Of a stretch of 64,000 bases of DNA, positions 18,839-28,694 are shown piece by piece. Position 1 is the first letter of the stretch, and each line of letters starts with the position of its first letter. The position numbers were made by a program, and so were the translations under genes. Source of the stretch: Polaribacter sp. Q13 (GTDB lineage Bacteria > Bacteroidota > Bacteroidia > Flavobacteriales > Flavobacteriaceae); the NCBI RefSeq assembly GCF_016858305.2, contig NZ_CP074436.1:2066001-2130000 (forward strand), read 5' to 3'. The notes beneath the pieces are model-generated. The model searched no databases. It was given only the letters and a program-made list of their open reading frames with translations, and was not told the DNA's origin.

Positions 18839-19621
18839 TTATAAATCCAACTCAATATCATACAATTGCAAACCAGAAGATGGCGCATTGTTTCTCATAT
18901 ACTTTCTATCGTTATCTTCTTTTAAAGAAGCTTCAATAAACTGCAAATCTAGATTTCCTTTACCAACTTCAAATAAAGTTGCCATCATCAATCGAATCTG
19001 ATATCGTAAAAAACCTTTCCCCCTCACTTTTAATATATAGGACTTCTCTGGAAAAAAATTAGCCGTTAAAATATTATTTTCTACAATTTCGCAAGAATCA
19101 ATGATTCGTTTAAAAATAGTTTTCTCTGAAGGTCTGGTACAATACTTATGAAAATAATGTTCACCCTTAAACAACTTCGCTGCTTGCTGCATGGTTTCTA
19201 AACCAAGTATTTCATCAACATTTACAATAAAAGGCGCAGCAAAAGGGTGATTCTTCTCTCCAAAAGAAAAATAATAATGATACTCTTTAATCTTTGGTGA
19301 ATTAATAACATTAAAACCTCTTTCTACCTGTTGTATAGAAATTGCTTTAAAATCTGGCGAAAAATTAGCATTTAAAGAATCTATAAAAGAATCTTCATCA
19401 ACCAACACATCTGTAAACATTTGAATATAGTACGTATTTGCAGAAACCTTAGCATCTGTTCTACCTACTCCAATCGTTTTATAGTGAACATCCTCAAAAA
19501 CAAAAGACAAGGTTTTATCTACCATATCATGCAATGTTTTAGCATTTGTTTGTTTTTGCCATCCAGAAAACCGAAAACCGAGAAATTGTAACCTAACTAT
19601 ATAAGAAAATGAATATTTCAT
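18839..19621 (-). CDS. truA: tRNA pseudouridine(38-40) synthase
   Basis: Isomerises uridines 38-40 in the anticodon arm of many tRNAs. The 260-residue protein has the RNA-contacting QFLGFRFSGWQKQ near residues 12-24 and the catalytic GRTDAKVSA with Asp56. The usual motif is RTDAGVHA; here Lys58 replaces the Gly. Length and C-terminal FLRYQIRLMMATLFEVG are normal, so I expect an active enzyme. A decayed copy of its last codons lies immediately downstream. Confidence 0.93.
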   Translation of the reverse strand: MKYSFSYIVRLQFLGFRFSGWQKQTNAKTLHDMVDKTLSFVFEDVHYKTIGVGRTDAKVSANTYYIQMFTDVLVDEDSFIDSLNANFSPDFKAISIQQVERGFNVINSPKIKEYHYYFSFGEKNHPFAAPFIVNVDEILGLETMQQAAKLFKGEHYFHKYCTRPSEKTIFKRIIDSCEIVENNILTANFFPEKSYILKVRGKGFLRYQIRLMMATLFEVGKGNLDLQFIEASLKEDNDRKYMRNNAPSSGLQLYDIELDL

Positions 19622-19816
19622 AGGTGCAAATGTACAATAATTACATTTTTTTTTACAAAAGGTGCATTTTTATGGATATCCTAAAATTACGATACCCATT
19701 TTTACATACCCACCATTTTGCACCCTTCAAAAACTAAAAAATGAATTAATCTTAAATTAAACCCTATTTTTTTGAGGGTTTACCTTTTAAAAAGGCTGTT
19801 TTTAAAAATACACCCC

Positions 19817-19846
19817 TTGCCAGTTTCAATTTAATATTTACTTTTG
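19817..19846 (+). promoter_or_regulatory. Promoter of the nitrogen-assimilation block
   Basis: TTG at 19817-19819, 19 bases, then TACTTTTG at 19839-19846, an exact match to the Bacteroidota arrangement, 49 bases before the porin ATG. Upstream lie two small inverted repeats (AAACCCT/AGGGTTT and CCTTTT/AAAAGG, 19757-19796) that could bind a regulator; this part is guesswork. Confidence 0.75.
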
Positions 19847-19895
19847 ACCCAGTTCAATTAATATAAAATCATTAAACACTAAAAGAACAAACATT

Positions 19896-20888
19896 ATGAA
19901 AAAAGTAATTTTTACATTATTATTAGCAACTAGCTTAATAGCTACAGCTCAAGAAAAAGACGAAAAAGGAACTTTTACATTAAGCGGAACAGTAGATGTA
20001 TATGGTACTGCTAATTTTGCAGACGGATCAGGAACTCCTGGAATATTAATTGCAGCTCCAGAAAACGCAAACGGATTTGGATTAGGTTCTGCTAATACAG
20101 TTTTTGCTTACGAAAAAGGAAAAGCGGGTGTTGTAGCAGATATTGCTTTTGGACCAAGAGCAGACGATGCTAACATGGCAGGTGCAATCAATCAATTATA
20201 TGCTTACTATAATTTAAATGATAAAGTAACTTTTACAGCAGGACAGTTTAATACTTTTTTAGGATATGAAGTTATCAATCCTTCAGTAAACTTCAACTAC
20301 ACAGTTTCTTATTTATTTAACGCAGGTCCTTTCTCTCATACAGGTATAAAAATGGATTATGCTGCTTCAGAAGATTTATCTTTTATGTTAGCACTTACAA
20401 ATTCACACGGTATATCTAGTTCAGACGGTAATACAAGTGGTGAAATGCAAATTGGTGGTCAAGTAGGTTACAAAGGTCAATATTTAAATTTAATCTACGG
20501 AGGAGTTGATGGAAGTGGTATTACTGACAACATTTTTATTGATTACACAGGAGGCTTTGATTTATCTGACACTTTTTTCTTAGGTATAAATGCTGCTTAC
20601 GCAAACTCATCGGATGCTGATGCTGGTTACCAAGGTGTTGCATTATACTTACAAAATTCTTTTTCAGATACTTTTGCTTTAGGTTTAAGACCTGAATTTT
20701 TTCAAGCAAACGGATCTTCTGATGCTTCTGTAACTGCATTTACATTAACAGCTAACACATCTTTAACTGACAACTTAAAATTAATCACAGATTTAAGATT
20801 TGACAATTCTGATGATTATATTATCGAAGCTTTTCCAACTGAAAAAAGTGTATCTACATTAACAATAGCTGCAGTATACTCTTTCTAA
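19896..20888 (+). CDS. Outer-membrane beta-barrel porin next to ammonium transporters
   Basis: 330 residues with a signal peptide (MKKVIFTLLLATSLIATAQ) and alternating amphipathic strands ending in an aromatic residue (IAAVYSF), the outer-membrane barrel sorting signal. FTAGQFNTFLGYEVINP resembles the Gram-negative porin family often called BBP2/OmpL-like. It lies 61 bases before the first amt and behind a strong promoter, so I infer a diffusion channel made under nitrogen limitation. What it passes is not known. No frame damage. Confidence 0.8.
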   Translation: MKKVIFTLLLATSLIATAQEKDEKGTFTLSGTVDVYGTANFADGSGTPGILIAAPENANGFGLGSANTVFAYEKGKAGVVADIAFGPRADDANMAGAINQLYAYYNLNDKVTFTAGQFNTFLGYEVINPSVNFNYTVSYLFNAGPFSHTGIKMDYAASEDLSFMLALTNSHGISSSDGNTSGEMQIGGQVGYKGQYLNLIYGGVDGSGITDNIFIDYTGGFDLSDTFFLGINAAYANSSDADAGYQGVALYLQNSFSDTFALGLRPEFFQANGSSDASVTAFTLTANTSLTDNLKLITDLRFDNSDDYIIEAFPTEKSVSTLTIAAVYSF

Positions 20889-20949
20889 GAAAAAGAAAGA
20901 AACAAGAAAAGAGAAACAAAACATTAGTACTAACTAAAACTTTATATAC

Positions 20950-22239
20950 ATGAGTTTATTTTTAACATTATTTCAAGATACTCCAGCAACAGAAGTTACA
21001 GCAGCTGTTGAACAAATAAATGGAGATATGGGAATGCTATGGATGCTGATTGCAGGTATCTTAGTATTCTTAATGCAAGCAGGATTCACCTTAGTAGAAT
21101 CTGGTATGACAAGATCTAAAAATGCAGTTAACATTGCAATGAAAAACTTACTAGATATTTGTGTAGGGTCTTTAATTTTTTGGTTAGTAGGTTATTCGTT
21201 AATGTACGGAGACACTTCTAATGGATGGTTTTTCTGGGGCGGCTTATTTAAAGGTGATGGAGCAGATTTATTTTTCCAAACCATGTTTGCTGCAACCGCT
21301 GCAACAATTGTATCTGGAGCAATAGCAGGAAGAACAAAATATACAACATATATTATTTTCTCTATTGTAATGACAGCAATTATTTACCCAATTGCAGGTG
21401 GATGGCAATGGCAAGGTGAAGGATGGTTAACCAAATTAGGTTTCATCGACTTTGCTGGATCTTCTATTGTACACTCTGTTGGTGGATGGGCTGCTTTAGT
21501 TGGTGCATTTATGGTAGGACCTAGAATTGGAAAATATGTTGACGGTAAAGTTTTACCGATCGCTGGTCATAACCAAGTATTAGCAACTTTAGGGGTTTTT
21601 ATCCTTTGGTTTGGATGGTTTGGTTTTAACGGTGGATCTCAACTAGCTTGGGGTGGAGCCGATTCTATCGCAGCTTCAAGTGCTGTTTTAGTTACAAATT
21701 TAGCAGCTGCTGCTGGTGGACTTGGAGCTTTAATTACAACTTGGATCTGGTATGGTAAACCAAACTTAGGACAAACATTAAACGGAACATTAGCTGGTTT
21801 AGTAAGTATTACTGCAGGTTGTGGAAACATGACTACTGAAGGAGCTGTTTTAACCGGATTAATAGGAGGTATTTTAGTAGTATTCTCTATTGAATTTATT
21901 GAAAAGAAATTAAAAATTGATGATGCCGTTGGTGCAGCGTCTGTACACGGAGTAGCAGGTGCTTTTGGTACTTTAGCTATTGGTTTATGGGGTGTAGATG
22001 GAGATACTGCTATTGGATTATTTAATGGTGGAGGAGCATCTCAACTAGGTGTGCAAGCAACTGGAGTTTTAGCATACGCAGTATGGTCTATCAGTTTATC
22101 ATTTATTGTCTTTACAATCTTAAAAAAGACTATGGGATTACGTGTTTCTAAAGAAATAGAAATCGAAGGATTAGACGTACACGAACATGGTTCTATTGCT
22201 TACCCTGGTGTAAGACAAAGAGAATTTGACGATAAATAA
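20950..22239 (+). CDS. amt: Ammonium transporter (Amt), first copy
   Basis: 429 residues and 11 expected membrane segments; an N-terminal segment of about 25 residues precedes the first helix. The twin pore histidines are in SSIVHSVGGWAAL and AASVHGVAGAFGTL, and the phenylalanine gate lies in FFQTMFAATAATIVSGA. ILWFGWFGFNGGS is the Amt signature. It moves ammonium into the cytosol. The PII gene and a second Amt follow on the same strand. It shares motifs with the second copy but differs in loops and N-terminus, so the pair is an old duplication. Confidence 0.95.
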   Translation: MSLFLTLFQDTPATEVTAAVEQINGDMGMLWMLIAGILVFLMQAGFTLVESGMTRSKNAVNIAMKNLLDICVGSLIFWLVGYSLMYGDTSNGWFFWGGLFKGDGADLFFQTMFAATAATIVSGAIAGRTKYTTYIIFSIVMTAIIYPIAGGWQWQGEGWLTKLGFIDFAGSSIVHSVGGWAALVGAFMVGPRIGKYVDGKVLPIAGHNQVLATLGVFILWFGWFGFNGGSQLAWGGADSIAASSAVLVTNLAAAAGGLGALITTWIWYGKPNLGQTLNGTLAGLVSITAGCGNMTTEGAVLTGLIGGILVVFSIEFIEKKLKIDDAVGAASVHGVAGAFGTLAIGLWGVDGDTAIGLFNGGGASQLGVQATGVLAYAVWSISLSFIVFTILKKTMGLRVSKEIEIEGLDVHEHGSIAYPGVRQREFDDK

Positions 22240-22276
22240 AATATCAAAAAAGTTTAGTTATTATTCTTTTTAAAAA

Positions 22277-22314
22277 AAAATCACATAACTTACTAACCTA
22301 AGTTGTGTGATTTT
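22277..22314 (+). terminator. Hairpin between amt and PII gene
   Basis: AAAATCACATAACTTA at 22277-22292 pairs with TAAGTTGTGTGATTTT at 22299-22314 with one G-U pair. It has an A run before but only TTTT after, so it may attenuate rather than stop transcription and set a lower level for PII and the second amt. Confidence 0.65.
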
Positions 22315-22365
22315 CACATGAAATAAATAAAAACAAACAATTAACAATTAACAATTCATTTTATC

Positions 22366-22716
22366 ATGAAAAAAATAGAAGCAATTATCAGAAAATCTAA
22401 ATTCAGTGCCGTAAAAGAAGCATTACAGGCAGTTGACGTAAATTTTTTCTCTTATTGGGATGTTACCGGTATAGGTAACGAAAAAGAAGGACACGTGTAC
22501 AGAGGCATAAGCTACAGTACAAGTGATATACAACGTAGACATTTATCAATATTAGTAAATGATGATTTTGAAAAAATCACCATAGATGCATTACTTAAAT
22601 CGGCTGTTACAGGAGATGTTGGTGATGGTAAAATTTTCGTATCAGACATAACCGAAGTATACAGAATACGAACAGGAGAAAAAGGCGGTGAAACTTTAAA
22701 GAAAAAATCTAAATAA
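22366..22716 (+). CDS. glnK: PII nitrogen regulatory protein (GlnB/GlnK family)
   Basis: 116 residues. MKKIEAIIRKSKFSAVKEAL, TGDVGDGKIFV and YRIRTGE match the PII fold and its nucleotide-binding loops. The T-loop (GNEKEGHVYRGISYS) keeps two tyrosines; Tyr50 aligns with the uridylylated Tyr51 of E. coli GlnB. After the T-loop TSDIQRRHLSILV replaces the usual VDFLPKVKIEIVV. It lies between two amt genes, seven bases before the second, so Amt blocking in the GlnK manner is the likely role. The glnK rather than glnB name rests on context only. Confidence 0.92.
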   Translation: MKKIEAIIRKSKFSAVKEALQAVDVNFFSYWDVTGIGNEKEGHVYRGISYSTSDIQRRHLSILVNDDFEKITIDALLKSAVTGDVGDGKIFVSDITEVYRIRTGEKGGETLKKKSK

Positions 22717-22722
22717 AAAAAC

Positions 22723-23964
22723 ATGGAATTATTAACAATTAACAATGTATGGATGATGATCTGTACAGCACTAGTTTTCTTTATGCATACAGGTTTTGCA
22801 TTTTTAGAAATTGGTTTAACAAGACAAAAAAATACACTTAACATATTATTTAAAAATATATTTATCGTTACTATCGGACTATTGTTATATGCTTTAGTTG
22901 GTTTTAACTTAATGTACCCTGGTTTTGCAGATGGATCATCTGGAATTTTTGGTTTTGCTGGGTTTGGATTATCATCTCCATTAACTGCTGAAGGTACTTT
23001 AGATTTAGCCTACAACCAAGGCTACACCTATTGGACAGATTTCTTATTTCAAGGAATGTTTGCTGCAACTGCTGCAACCATTGTATCTGGTGCTGTTGCC
23101 GAAAGAATGAAAATTCTTCCGTTTATGATATTTGCAGTGATCTACGTTGGGTTTGTATACCCAATTGCTGGTTCTTGGAAATGGGGTGGTGGATTTTTAC
23201 AAACCCTAGAAACTCCTTTCTATGATTTTGCAGGTTCTACTTTAGTACACTCTGTTGGTGGATGGGCAGCTCTTGTTGCTGTTTGCCTTTTAGGAGCCAG
23301 AATAGGAAAATTCAAAAATGGAAAAATACAAGCAATACCTGGTCACAACATACCATTTGCAACTGCTGGTGTTTTAATTTTATGGTTAGGATGGTTTGGT
23401 TTTAACGGAGGTTCTGTTTTATCTGCAGACCCAGAATTAACCTCACTTACATTAGTAACCACTTGTTTATCTGCTGCTGCAGGTGGAGTTGTTGCTGCAA
23501 TTGTTTCTACAATAATGTATAAAAACTTAGATTTAACAATGTTCTTAAATGGAATTTTAGGAGGATTAGTTGGTATTACTGCAGGAGCAGATCAAATGTC
23601 TCCTACAGACGCTATTATAATTGGTGCAATTGCAGGTGCAGTTATTGTATTTGCAGTTAGCCTAATTGATAAATTAAAATTAGACGACCCTGTTGGTGCT
23701 ATTGCAGTACACCTTGTGTGCGGTATCTGGGGAACTTTAGCTGTTGGTTTATTTGGTAACCTTGCAGGTGTAGATCAATTTATTAGCCAATTAATAGGTG
23801 TTGCCGCTTATGCAGTTTTTTGTATAGTAACTTCATTTATTATCATATACACACTAAAGAAAACAATGGGTATAAGAGTTAGTGAAAAAGAAGAAATAGA
23901 AGGCCTAGACGTACATGAACACGGTATGGATGCTTATCCAGACTTTCGTTTAAACGAGCACTAA
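22723..23964 (+). CDS. amt: Ammonium transporter (Amt), second copy
   Basis: 413 residues with 11 expected membrane segments. Pore histidines are in GSTLVHSVGGWAAL and IAVHLVCGIWGTL, and FQGMFAATAATIVSGAVAERMK holds the gate phenylalanine. ILWLGWFGFNGGS is the family signature. It starts seven bases after the PII stop, the classical glnK-amt order. Its C-terminal tail (GLDVHEHGMDAYPDF) resembles that of the first copy, consistent with both being PII targets. Confidence 0.95.
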   Translation: MELLTINNVWMMICTALVFFMHTGFAFLEIGLTRQKNTLNILFKNIFIVTIGLLLYALVGFNLMYPGFADGSSGIFGFAGFGLSSPLTAEGTLDLAYNQGYTYWTDFLFQGMFAATAATIVSGAVAERMKILPFMIFAVIYVGFVYPIAGSWKWGGGFLQTLETPFYDFAGSTLVHSVGGWAALVAVCLLGARIGKFKNGKIQAIPGHNIPFATAGVLILWLGWFGFNGGSVLSADPELTSLTLVTTCLSAAAGGVVAAIVSTIMYKNLDLTMFLNGILGGLVGITAGADQMSPTDAIIIGAIAGAVIVFAVSLIDKLKLDDPVGAIAVHLVCGIWGTLAVGLFGNLAGVDQFISQLIGVAAYAVFCIVTSFIIIYTLKKTMGIRVSEKEEIEGLDVHEHGMDAYPDFRLNEH

Positions 23965-23985
23965 AAATTTTAATTCAGTGATTTT

Positions 23986-24021
23986 AAAGTCTGTAAATTT
24001 AAATATTTACAGACTTTTTTT
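23986..24021 (+). terminator. Terminator after second amt
   Basis: A perfect 13-base stem, AAAGTCTGTAAAT and its complement, with a six-base loop and a T run, 21 bases after the stop codon. Confidence 0.9.
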
Positions 24022-24150
24022 GTTTTTATGAATATGGCAATAAAAATCCATTAGATTGCCATAAGCATCATTTTTACACCTTTTTATTGGTTTCATCATA
24101 AAAATCACATTAAAAGAGTAAGAATACTGAGTCCTTTTCAATAAAATACA

Positions 24151-24158
24151 TAGATTTG
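24151..24158 (+). promoter_or_regulatory. -7 box candidate upstream of gltB
   Basis: TAGATTTG matches TAnnTTTG 22 bases before the gltB start and after the upstream terminator. No TTG stands 19 bases further up, so regulation by an activator is possible. Confidence 0.45.
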
Positions 24159-24178
24159 TATATATAATTGAATACAAT

Positions 24179-27100
24179 ATGGAGAAACAAGGATTATACT
24201 TACCAGAGTTTGAACACGAAAATTGCGGTGCCGGTTTTATCTGTAATTTGAATGGAGAAAAAACGAATCAAATTATACATGATGCCCTAGAAATTCTAGA
24301 AAAACTAGAACATAGAGGGGGTGTTAGTGCAGATGGAAAAACAGGAGATGGCGCCGGAATATTGATAGACATCCCTCATGATTACTTTAAAAGAGTGTGT
24401 GATTTTCCTATTCCAGAACAGAGAGAATATGCTGTTGGAATGGTGTTTCTTCCAAAAGTTACCAATCAATATGACTTTTGTAAAACTACATTTGAAAACG
24501 AAATAAAAGAACAAGGCCTTGAAATCTTAGGATGGAGAGAAGTACCTGTAGATTCTTTTCAATTAGGAGAAATTGCGTTAGCATCTGAACCAAATATAGA
24601 ACAACTCTTTATTGGTAAAACAGAAGAAATTAACGAAGCTACCTTCAAAGCAAAACTATATGCTGCAAGAAAAATAGCAGAACATGCTATCAGAAAATCT
24701 AAAATTTCTGAAAGCAAATATTTTTACATTCCTAGTTTATCTTTAACTACTATTATCTATAAAGGTATTATTATGCCAGAAGATATTGGACCTTATTATA
24801 AAGATTTACAAGAAATAGACTTAGTTACACGTTTGGCTTTAGTACACCAACGTTTTTCTACCAACACGATGCCAACTTGGGAGTTAGCACAACCTTTTAG
24901 ACACATGTGTCAGAATGGTGAAATTAACACGTTACGTGGTAATGTTAGTAGAATGCGTGTACGAGAAGAAATCATGAAAAGTGATGTATTCGGTCCACAA
25001 ATAGACAAATTATTCCCAATTATATTACCAGGAAAATCAGATTCTGCTTCTATGGATATGGTGGTTGAGCTATTAACTCACACCGGTCGTTCATTACCAG
25101 AAATTATGATGATGATGATACCAGAAGCCTGGGAAAAACATGCAACAATGTCTAAAGAGCGCAAAGCTTTTTATGAATACAATGGTTGTATCATGGAACC
25201 TTGGGATGGACCTGCATCTGTACCTTTTACAGACGGAGATTATATCGGTGCCTTATTAGATAGAAACGGATTAAGACCTTCTAGATATACTATTACCAAA
25301 AGTGGTAGTTTAATTATGTCATCTGAAATTGGTGTGGTAGATGTTGCGCCAGAAGACGTAAAAGAACATGGTAGATTAGAACCAGGAAAAATGTTCTTGG
25401 TAGACATGAATGAAGGTAGAATTATTGAGGATGAAGAAATAAAAAGTAAAATTGTTTCTGAAAGACCTTACCAAGAATGGTTAGATAACTCTCGTTTACA
25501 CTTAAAAGATGTTCCTTACAATGGCGAAACTTGCCCTATAGAATCTATTGATATAAAAACGCGCTTAAGTTTATTTAATTACACTTTTGAAGATATTCAA
25601 GAAGTAATTACTCCAATGGCAATTGTTGGTAAAGAAGCGCTAGGATCGATGGGAATTGACACACCTCTAGCTGTTTTATCAGACAGACCTCAATTAATTT
25701 CTAATTACTTTAAACAATTATTTGCCCAGGTTACAAACCCTCCTTTAGATGGAATTCGTGAAGAAATTGTAACAGATATCAGTTTAAATTTAGGAAAAGA
25801 TAGAAATATTTTTAGCATTACAGACAGACAGTGTAGAAAACTAAGAATTCAAAACCCTGTTATCTCTAATGCAGATTTAGAAAAAATTAGAAATATAGAT
25901 ATTGAAAGCTTCAAAGCAGAAACTATTCAAATGCTATATCCAAAAGCACAAGGTTTAAACGGTTTAGAAGACGCTTTAGATGCTATTGTTGTTAAAATTG
26001 AAAAAGCATTAGACAAAAAGAATAACATTATTATTCTTTCCGATAGAGGTGTAAACAAAGAGCTTGCTCCTATACCTGCTTTATTAGCTTGTTCTTTTGT
26101 AAATCATCAATTAAATCGTTTACGTAAGCGTTCTCATTTCGATATTATTATTGAATCTGCAGAACCTCGTGAACCACATCATTTTGCAACTTTATTTGGT
26201 TATGGCGCAAGTGCCGTAAACCCATATATGGTTAACGAAATTATTAGAATGCAAGTTAAAGAAGGTTTCATTACTGGTATGGATGAACAAGGAGCGGTTG
26301 ATAACTTCAACAAAGCTATTGGAAAAGGTATCTTAAAAGTAATGAACAAAATTGGTATCTCTACATTACATTCTTATAGAGGTTCTCAAATTTTCGAAAT
26401 TGTAGGTTTTAACTCACAATTTGTACAAAAATACTTCCCTTATACTGCGTCAAGAATTGAAGGTATTGGCTTATATGAAGTTGAAAAAGAAATTGATCAA
26501 CGCTACAAACAAGCATATCCAGAAAAACATATTGATAAAAACTTAGCGTTAAATGTTGGAGGAGATTATAGATGGAGAAGAAACGGAGAACGCCACTTAT
26601 TTAATCCAACGACAGTTGCAAAATTACAACAAGCAGTAAGATTAAGTGATCAAAAAAGTTACGATGTTTATGCTAAAACTATAAACGAACAATCAGAAAG
26701 CTTAATGACCATCCGTGGTTTATTTCAGTTTGATAACCTAGATCCAATTCCATTAGAAGAAGTAGAAGACTGGACAGAAATTGTAAAGCGTTTTAAAACA
26801 GGTGCAATGTCTTATGGATCTATCTCTAGAGAAGCACATGAAAATTTAGCGATTGCCATGAATAGAATTGGAGGAAAATCTAATTCTGGTGAAGGTGGTG
26901 AAGACAGAAAACGTTTTCAAAAAGATATTAATGGAGACAGTAGAAACTCTGCCATTAAACAAGTAGCATCTGGTAGATTTGGAGTAACTTCTCATTACCT
27001 ATCAAGCGCAAAAGAAATACAAATTAAAATGGCTCAAGGAGCCAAACCTGGTGAAGGTGGTCAATTACCTGGTGCAAAGGTTTTACCTTGGATAGCAGCA

Positions 27101-28690
27101 GCAAGAAACTCAACTCCTTTTGTTGGATTGATTTCCCCTCCTCCACATCACGATATTTATTCAATTGAAGATTTAGCACAATTAATCTACGATTTAAAAA
27201 ACGCAAACAGAGAAGCTAGAATTAATGTAAAATTAGTTTCTGAAGTTGGTGTAGGTACAATTGCTGCTGGTGTTGCTAAAGCAAAAGCAGATGTTGTTTT
27301 AATATCTGGTTATGATGGTGGTACAGGAGCCTCTCCTCTTACATCATTAAAGCACGCAGGCTTACCCTGGGAACTTGGCTTAGCCGAAGCTCAGCAAACT
27401 TTGGTAATGAATGATTTAAGAAGTAGAATTGTTGTAGAATGTGATGGTCAATTAAAAACTGGTCGTGATGTTGCTATTGCAGCTTTATTGGGTGCAGAAG
27501 AATTTGGTTTCGCAACCGCTCCTTTAGTAGCTTCTGGTTGTATTATGATGCGTAAGTGTCACTTAAATACATGTCCGGTTGGTATTGCAACTCAAGATAA
27601 AGAGTTGCGTAAAAACTTTAAAGGAACACCAGAACACGTAATTAATTTCTTCTTTTATATTGCTGAAGAATTAAGAGGAATTATGGCACAACTTGGTTTT
27701 AGAACCTTAGCAGAAATGGTTGGTCAAACTCATAAAATTAATGCAAATCATGCTATTAAACATTACAAAGCAAAAGGGTTAGATTTATCTAGTATTTTAC
27801 ACAGACCAACTGCCTACAGAAGCATGATTGTTAAAAATACAGAAAAACAAGACCATAATTTAGAAGGAGTTTTAGACTTTACTATATTAAAAGATTCTCA
27901 CAGAGCTTTATATAGAAAAGAAAAAATGAACTTAGCATATCCAATCAAAAATACAAACCGTACTGTTGGAGCTATTGTGAGTAATGAAATTTCTAAAATT
28001 TACGGACACTTAGGTTTACCAGAAGACACGCTAAACATTAACTTTACAGGTTCTGCAGGTCAAAGTTTTGGCGCATTTGCTGCACACGGACTAACATTTA
28101 TTTTAGATGGTAATACTAATGATTATTTAGGTAAAGGCTTATCTGGCGCAAAATTGATTGTTAAAAAACCAGCGAAAGCAGACTTCTTAGCAGAAAACAA
28201 CATCATTGTTGGTAACGTTTGTATGTTTGGTGCCGTAGCCGGTGAAGCATATATAAACGGAATTGCTGGTGAGCGTTTTGCAGTTCGTAACTCTGGTGCA
28301 ACAGCAGTTGTAGAAGGTGTTGGAGATCACTGTTGTGAATACATGACAGGTGGAAAAGTAGTAGTATTAGGTAGAACAGGAAGAAATTTTGCCGCAGGTA
28401 TGAGTGGTGGTATTGCTTATGTATACGACCCAGAAAACAAATTTATAAACGGACTCTGTAATACTGAAACTATAGAATTCGAAGATATTTCTGAAGAAGT
28501 TGCTGCAGAATTAAAAGCATCTATAGAAAAACACGTTTTATACACTAATAGTAGCAGAGGTGCTGCATTGTTAGCAGATTGGGATACAAGTTTAAAAAAC
28601 TTTGTAAAAGTAATGCCAACTGAATACAAAAAAGCTTTAAAGCGTTTAGAAACAGAAGAACCAATGTTCGAAGAACTAACAATAGCATAA
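24179..28690 (+). CDS. gltB: Glutamate synthase large subunit
   Basis: 1503 residues with the full domain order: class II glutamine amidotransferase (mature Cys16 in ENCGAGF after a short propeptide), central domain, FMN-binding synthase domain ([13 protein letters not shown] near 960) with the 3Fe-4S motif [13 protein letters not shown], and the C-terminal GXGXG beta-helix ([19 protein letters not shown]). It transfers the glutamine amide to 2-oxoglutarate, giving two glutamates. The small subunit follows four bases later. It completes the ammonium uptake and assimilation set; glutamine synthetase is not in the window. Confidence 0.97.
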   Translation: MEKQGLYLPEFEHENCGAGFICNLNGEKTNQIIHDALEILEKLEHRGGVSADGKTGDGAGILIDIPHDYFKRVCDFPIPEQREYAVGMVFLPKVTNQYDFCKTTFENEIKEQGLEILGWREVPVDSFQLGEIALASEPNIEQLFIGKTEEINEATFKAKLYAARKIAEHAIRKSKISESKYFYIPSLSLTTIIYKGIIMPEDIGPYYKDLQEIDLVTRLALVHQRFSTNTMPTWELAQPFRHMCQNGEINTLRGNVSRMRVREEIMKSDVFGPQIDKLFPIILPGKSDSASMDMVVELLTHTGRSLPEIMMMMIPEAWEKHATMSKERKAFYEYNGCIMEPWDGPASVPFTDGDYIGALLDRNGLRPSRYTITKSGSLIMSSEIGVVDVAPEDVKEHGRLEPGKMFLVDMNEGRIIEDEEIKSKIVSERPYQEWLDNSRLHLKDVPYNGETCPIESIDIKTRLSLFNYTFEDIQEVITPMAIVGKEALGSMGIDTPLAVLSDRPQLISNYFKQLFAQVTNPPLDGIREEIVTDISLNLGKDRNIFSITDRQCRKLRIQNPVISNADLEKIRNIDIESFKAETIQMLYPKAQGLNGLEDALDAIVVKIEKALDKKNNIIILSDRGVNKELAPIPALLACSFVNHQLNRLRKRSHFDIIIESAEPREPHHFATLFGYGASAVNPYMVNEIIRMQVKEGFITGMDEQGAVDNFNKAIGKGILKVMNKIGISTLHSYRGSQIFEIVGFNSQFVQKYFPYTASRIEGIGLYEVEKEIDQRYKQAYPEKHIDKNLALNVGGDYRWRRNGERHLFNPTTVAKLQQAVRLSDQKSYDVYAKTINEQSESLMTIRGLFQFDNLDPIPLEEVEDWTEIVKRFKTGAMSYGSISREAHENLAIAMNRIGGKSNSGEGGEDRKRFQKDINGDSRNSAIKQVASGRFGVTSHYLSSAKEIQIKMAQGAKPGEGGQLPGAKVLPWIAAARNSTPFVGLISPPPHHDIYSIEDLAQLIYDLKNANREARINVKLVSEVGVGTIAAGVAKAKADVVLISGYDGGTGASPLTSLKHAGLPWELGLAEAQQTLVMNDLRSRIVVECDGQLKTGRDVAIAALLGAEEFGFATAPLVASGCIMMRKCHLNTCPVGIATQDKELRKNFKGTPEHVINFFFYIAEELRGIMAQLGFRTLAEMVGQTHKINANHAIKHYKAKGLDLSSILHRPTAYRSMIVKNTEKQDHNLEGVLDFTILKDSHRALYRKEKMNLAYPIKNTNRTVGAIVSNEISKIYGHLGLPEDTLNINFTGSAGQSFGAFAAHGLTFILDGNTNDYLGKGLSGAKLIVKKPAKADFLAENNIIVGNVCMFGAVAGEAYINGIAGERFAVRNSGATAVVEGVGDHCCEYMTGGKVVVLGRTGRNFAAGMSGGIAYVYDPENKFINGLCNTETIEFEDISEEVAAELKASIEKHVLYTNSSRGAALLADWDTSLKNFVKVMPTEYKKALKRLETEEPMFEELTIA

Positions 28691-28694
28691 TGTC

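Noticed and set aside
20950..23964. The two amt genes as a recent tandem duplication
   Set aside because: They differ in N-termini, loops and many positions, and PII lies between them; this is old divergence.
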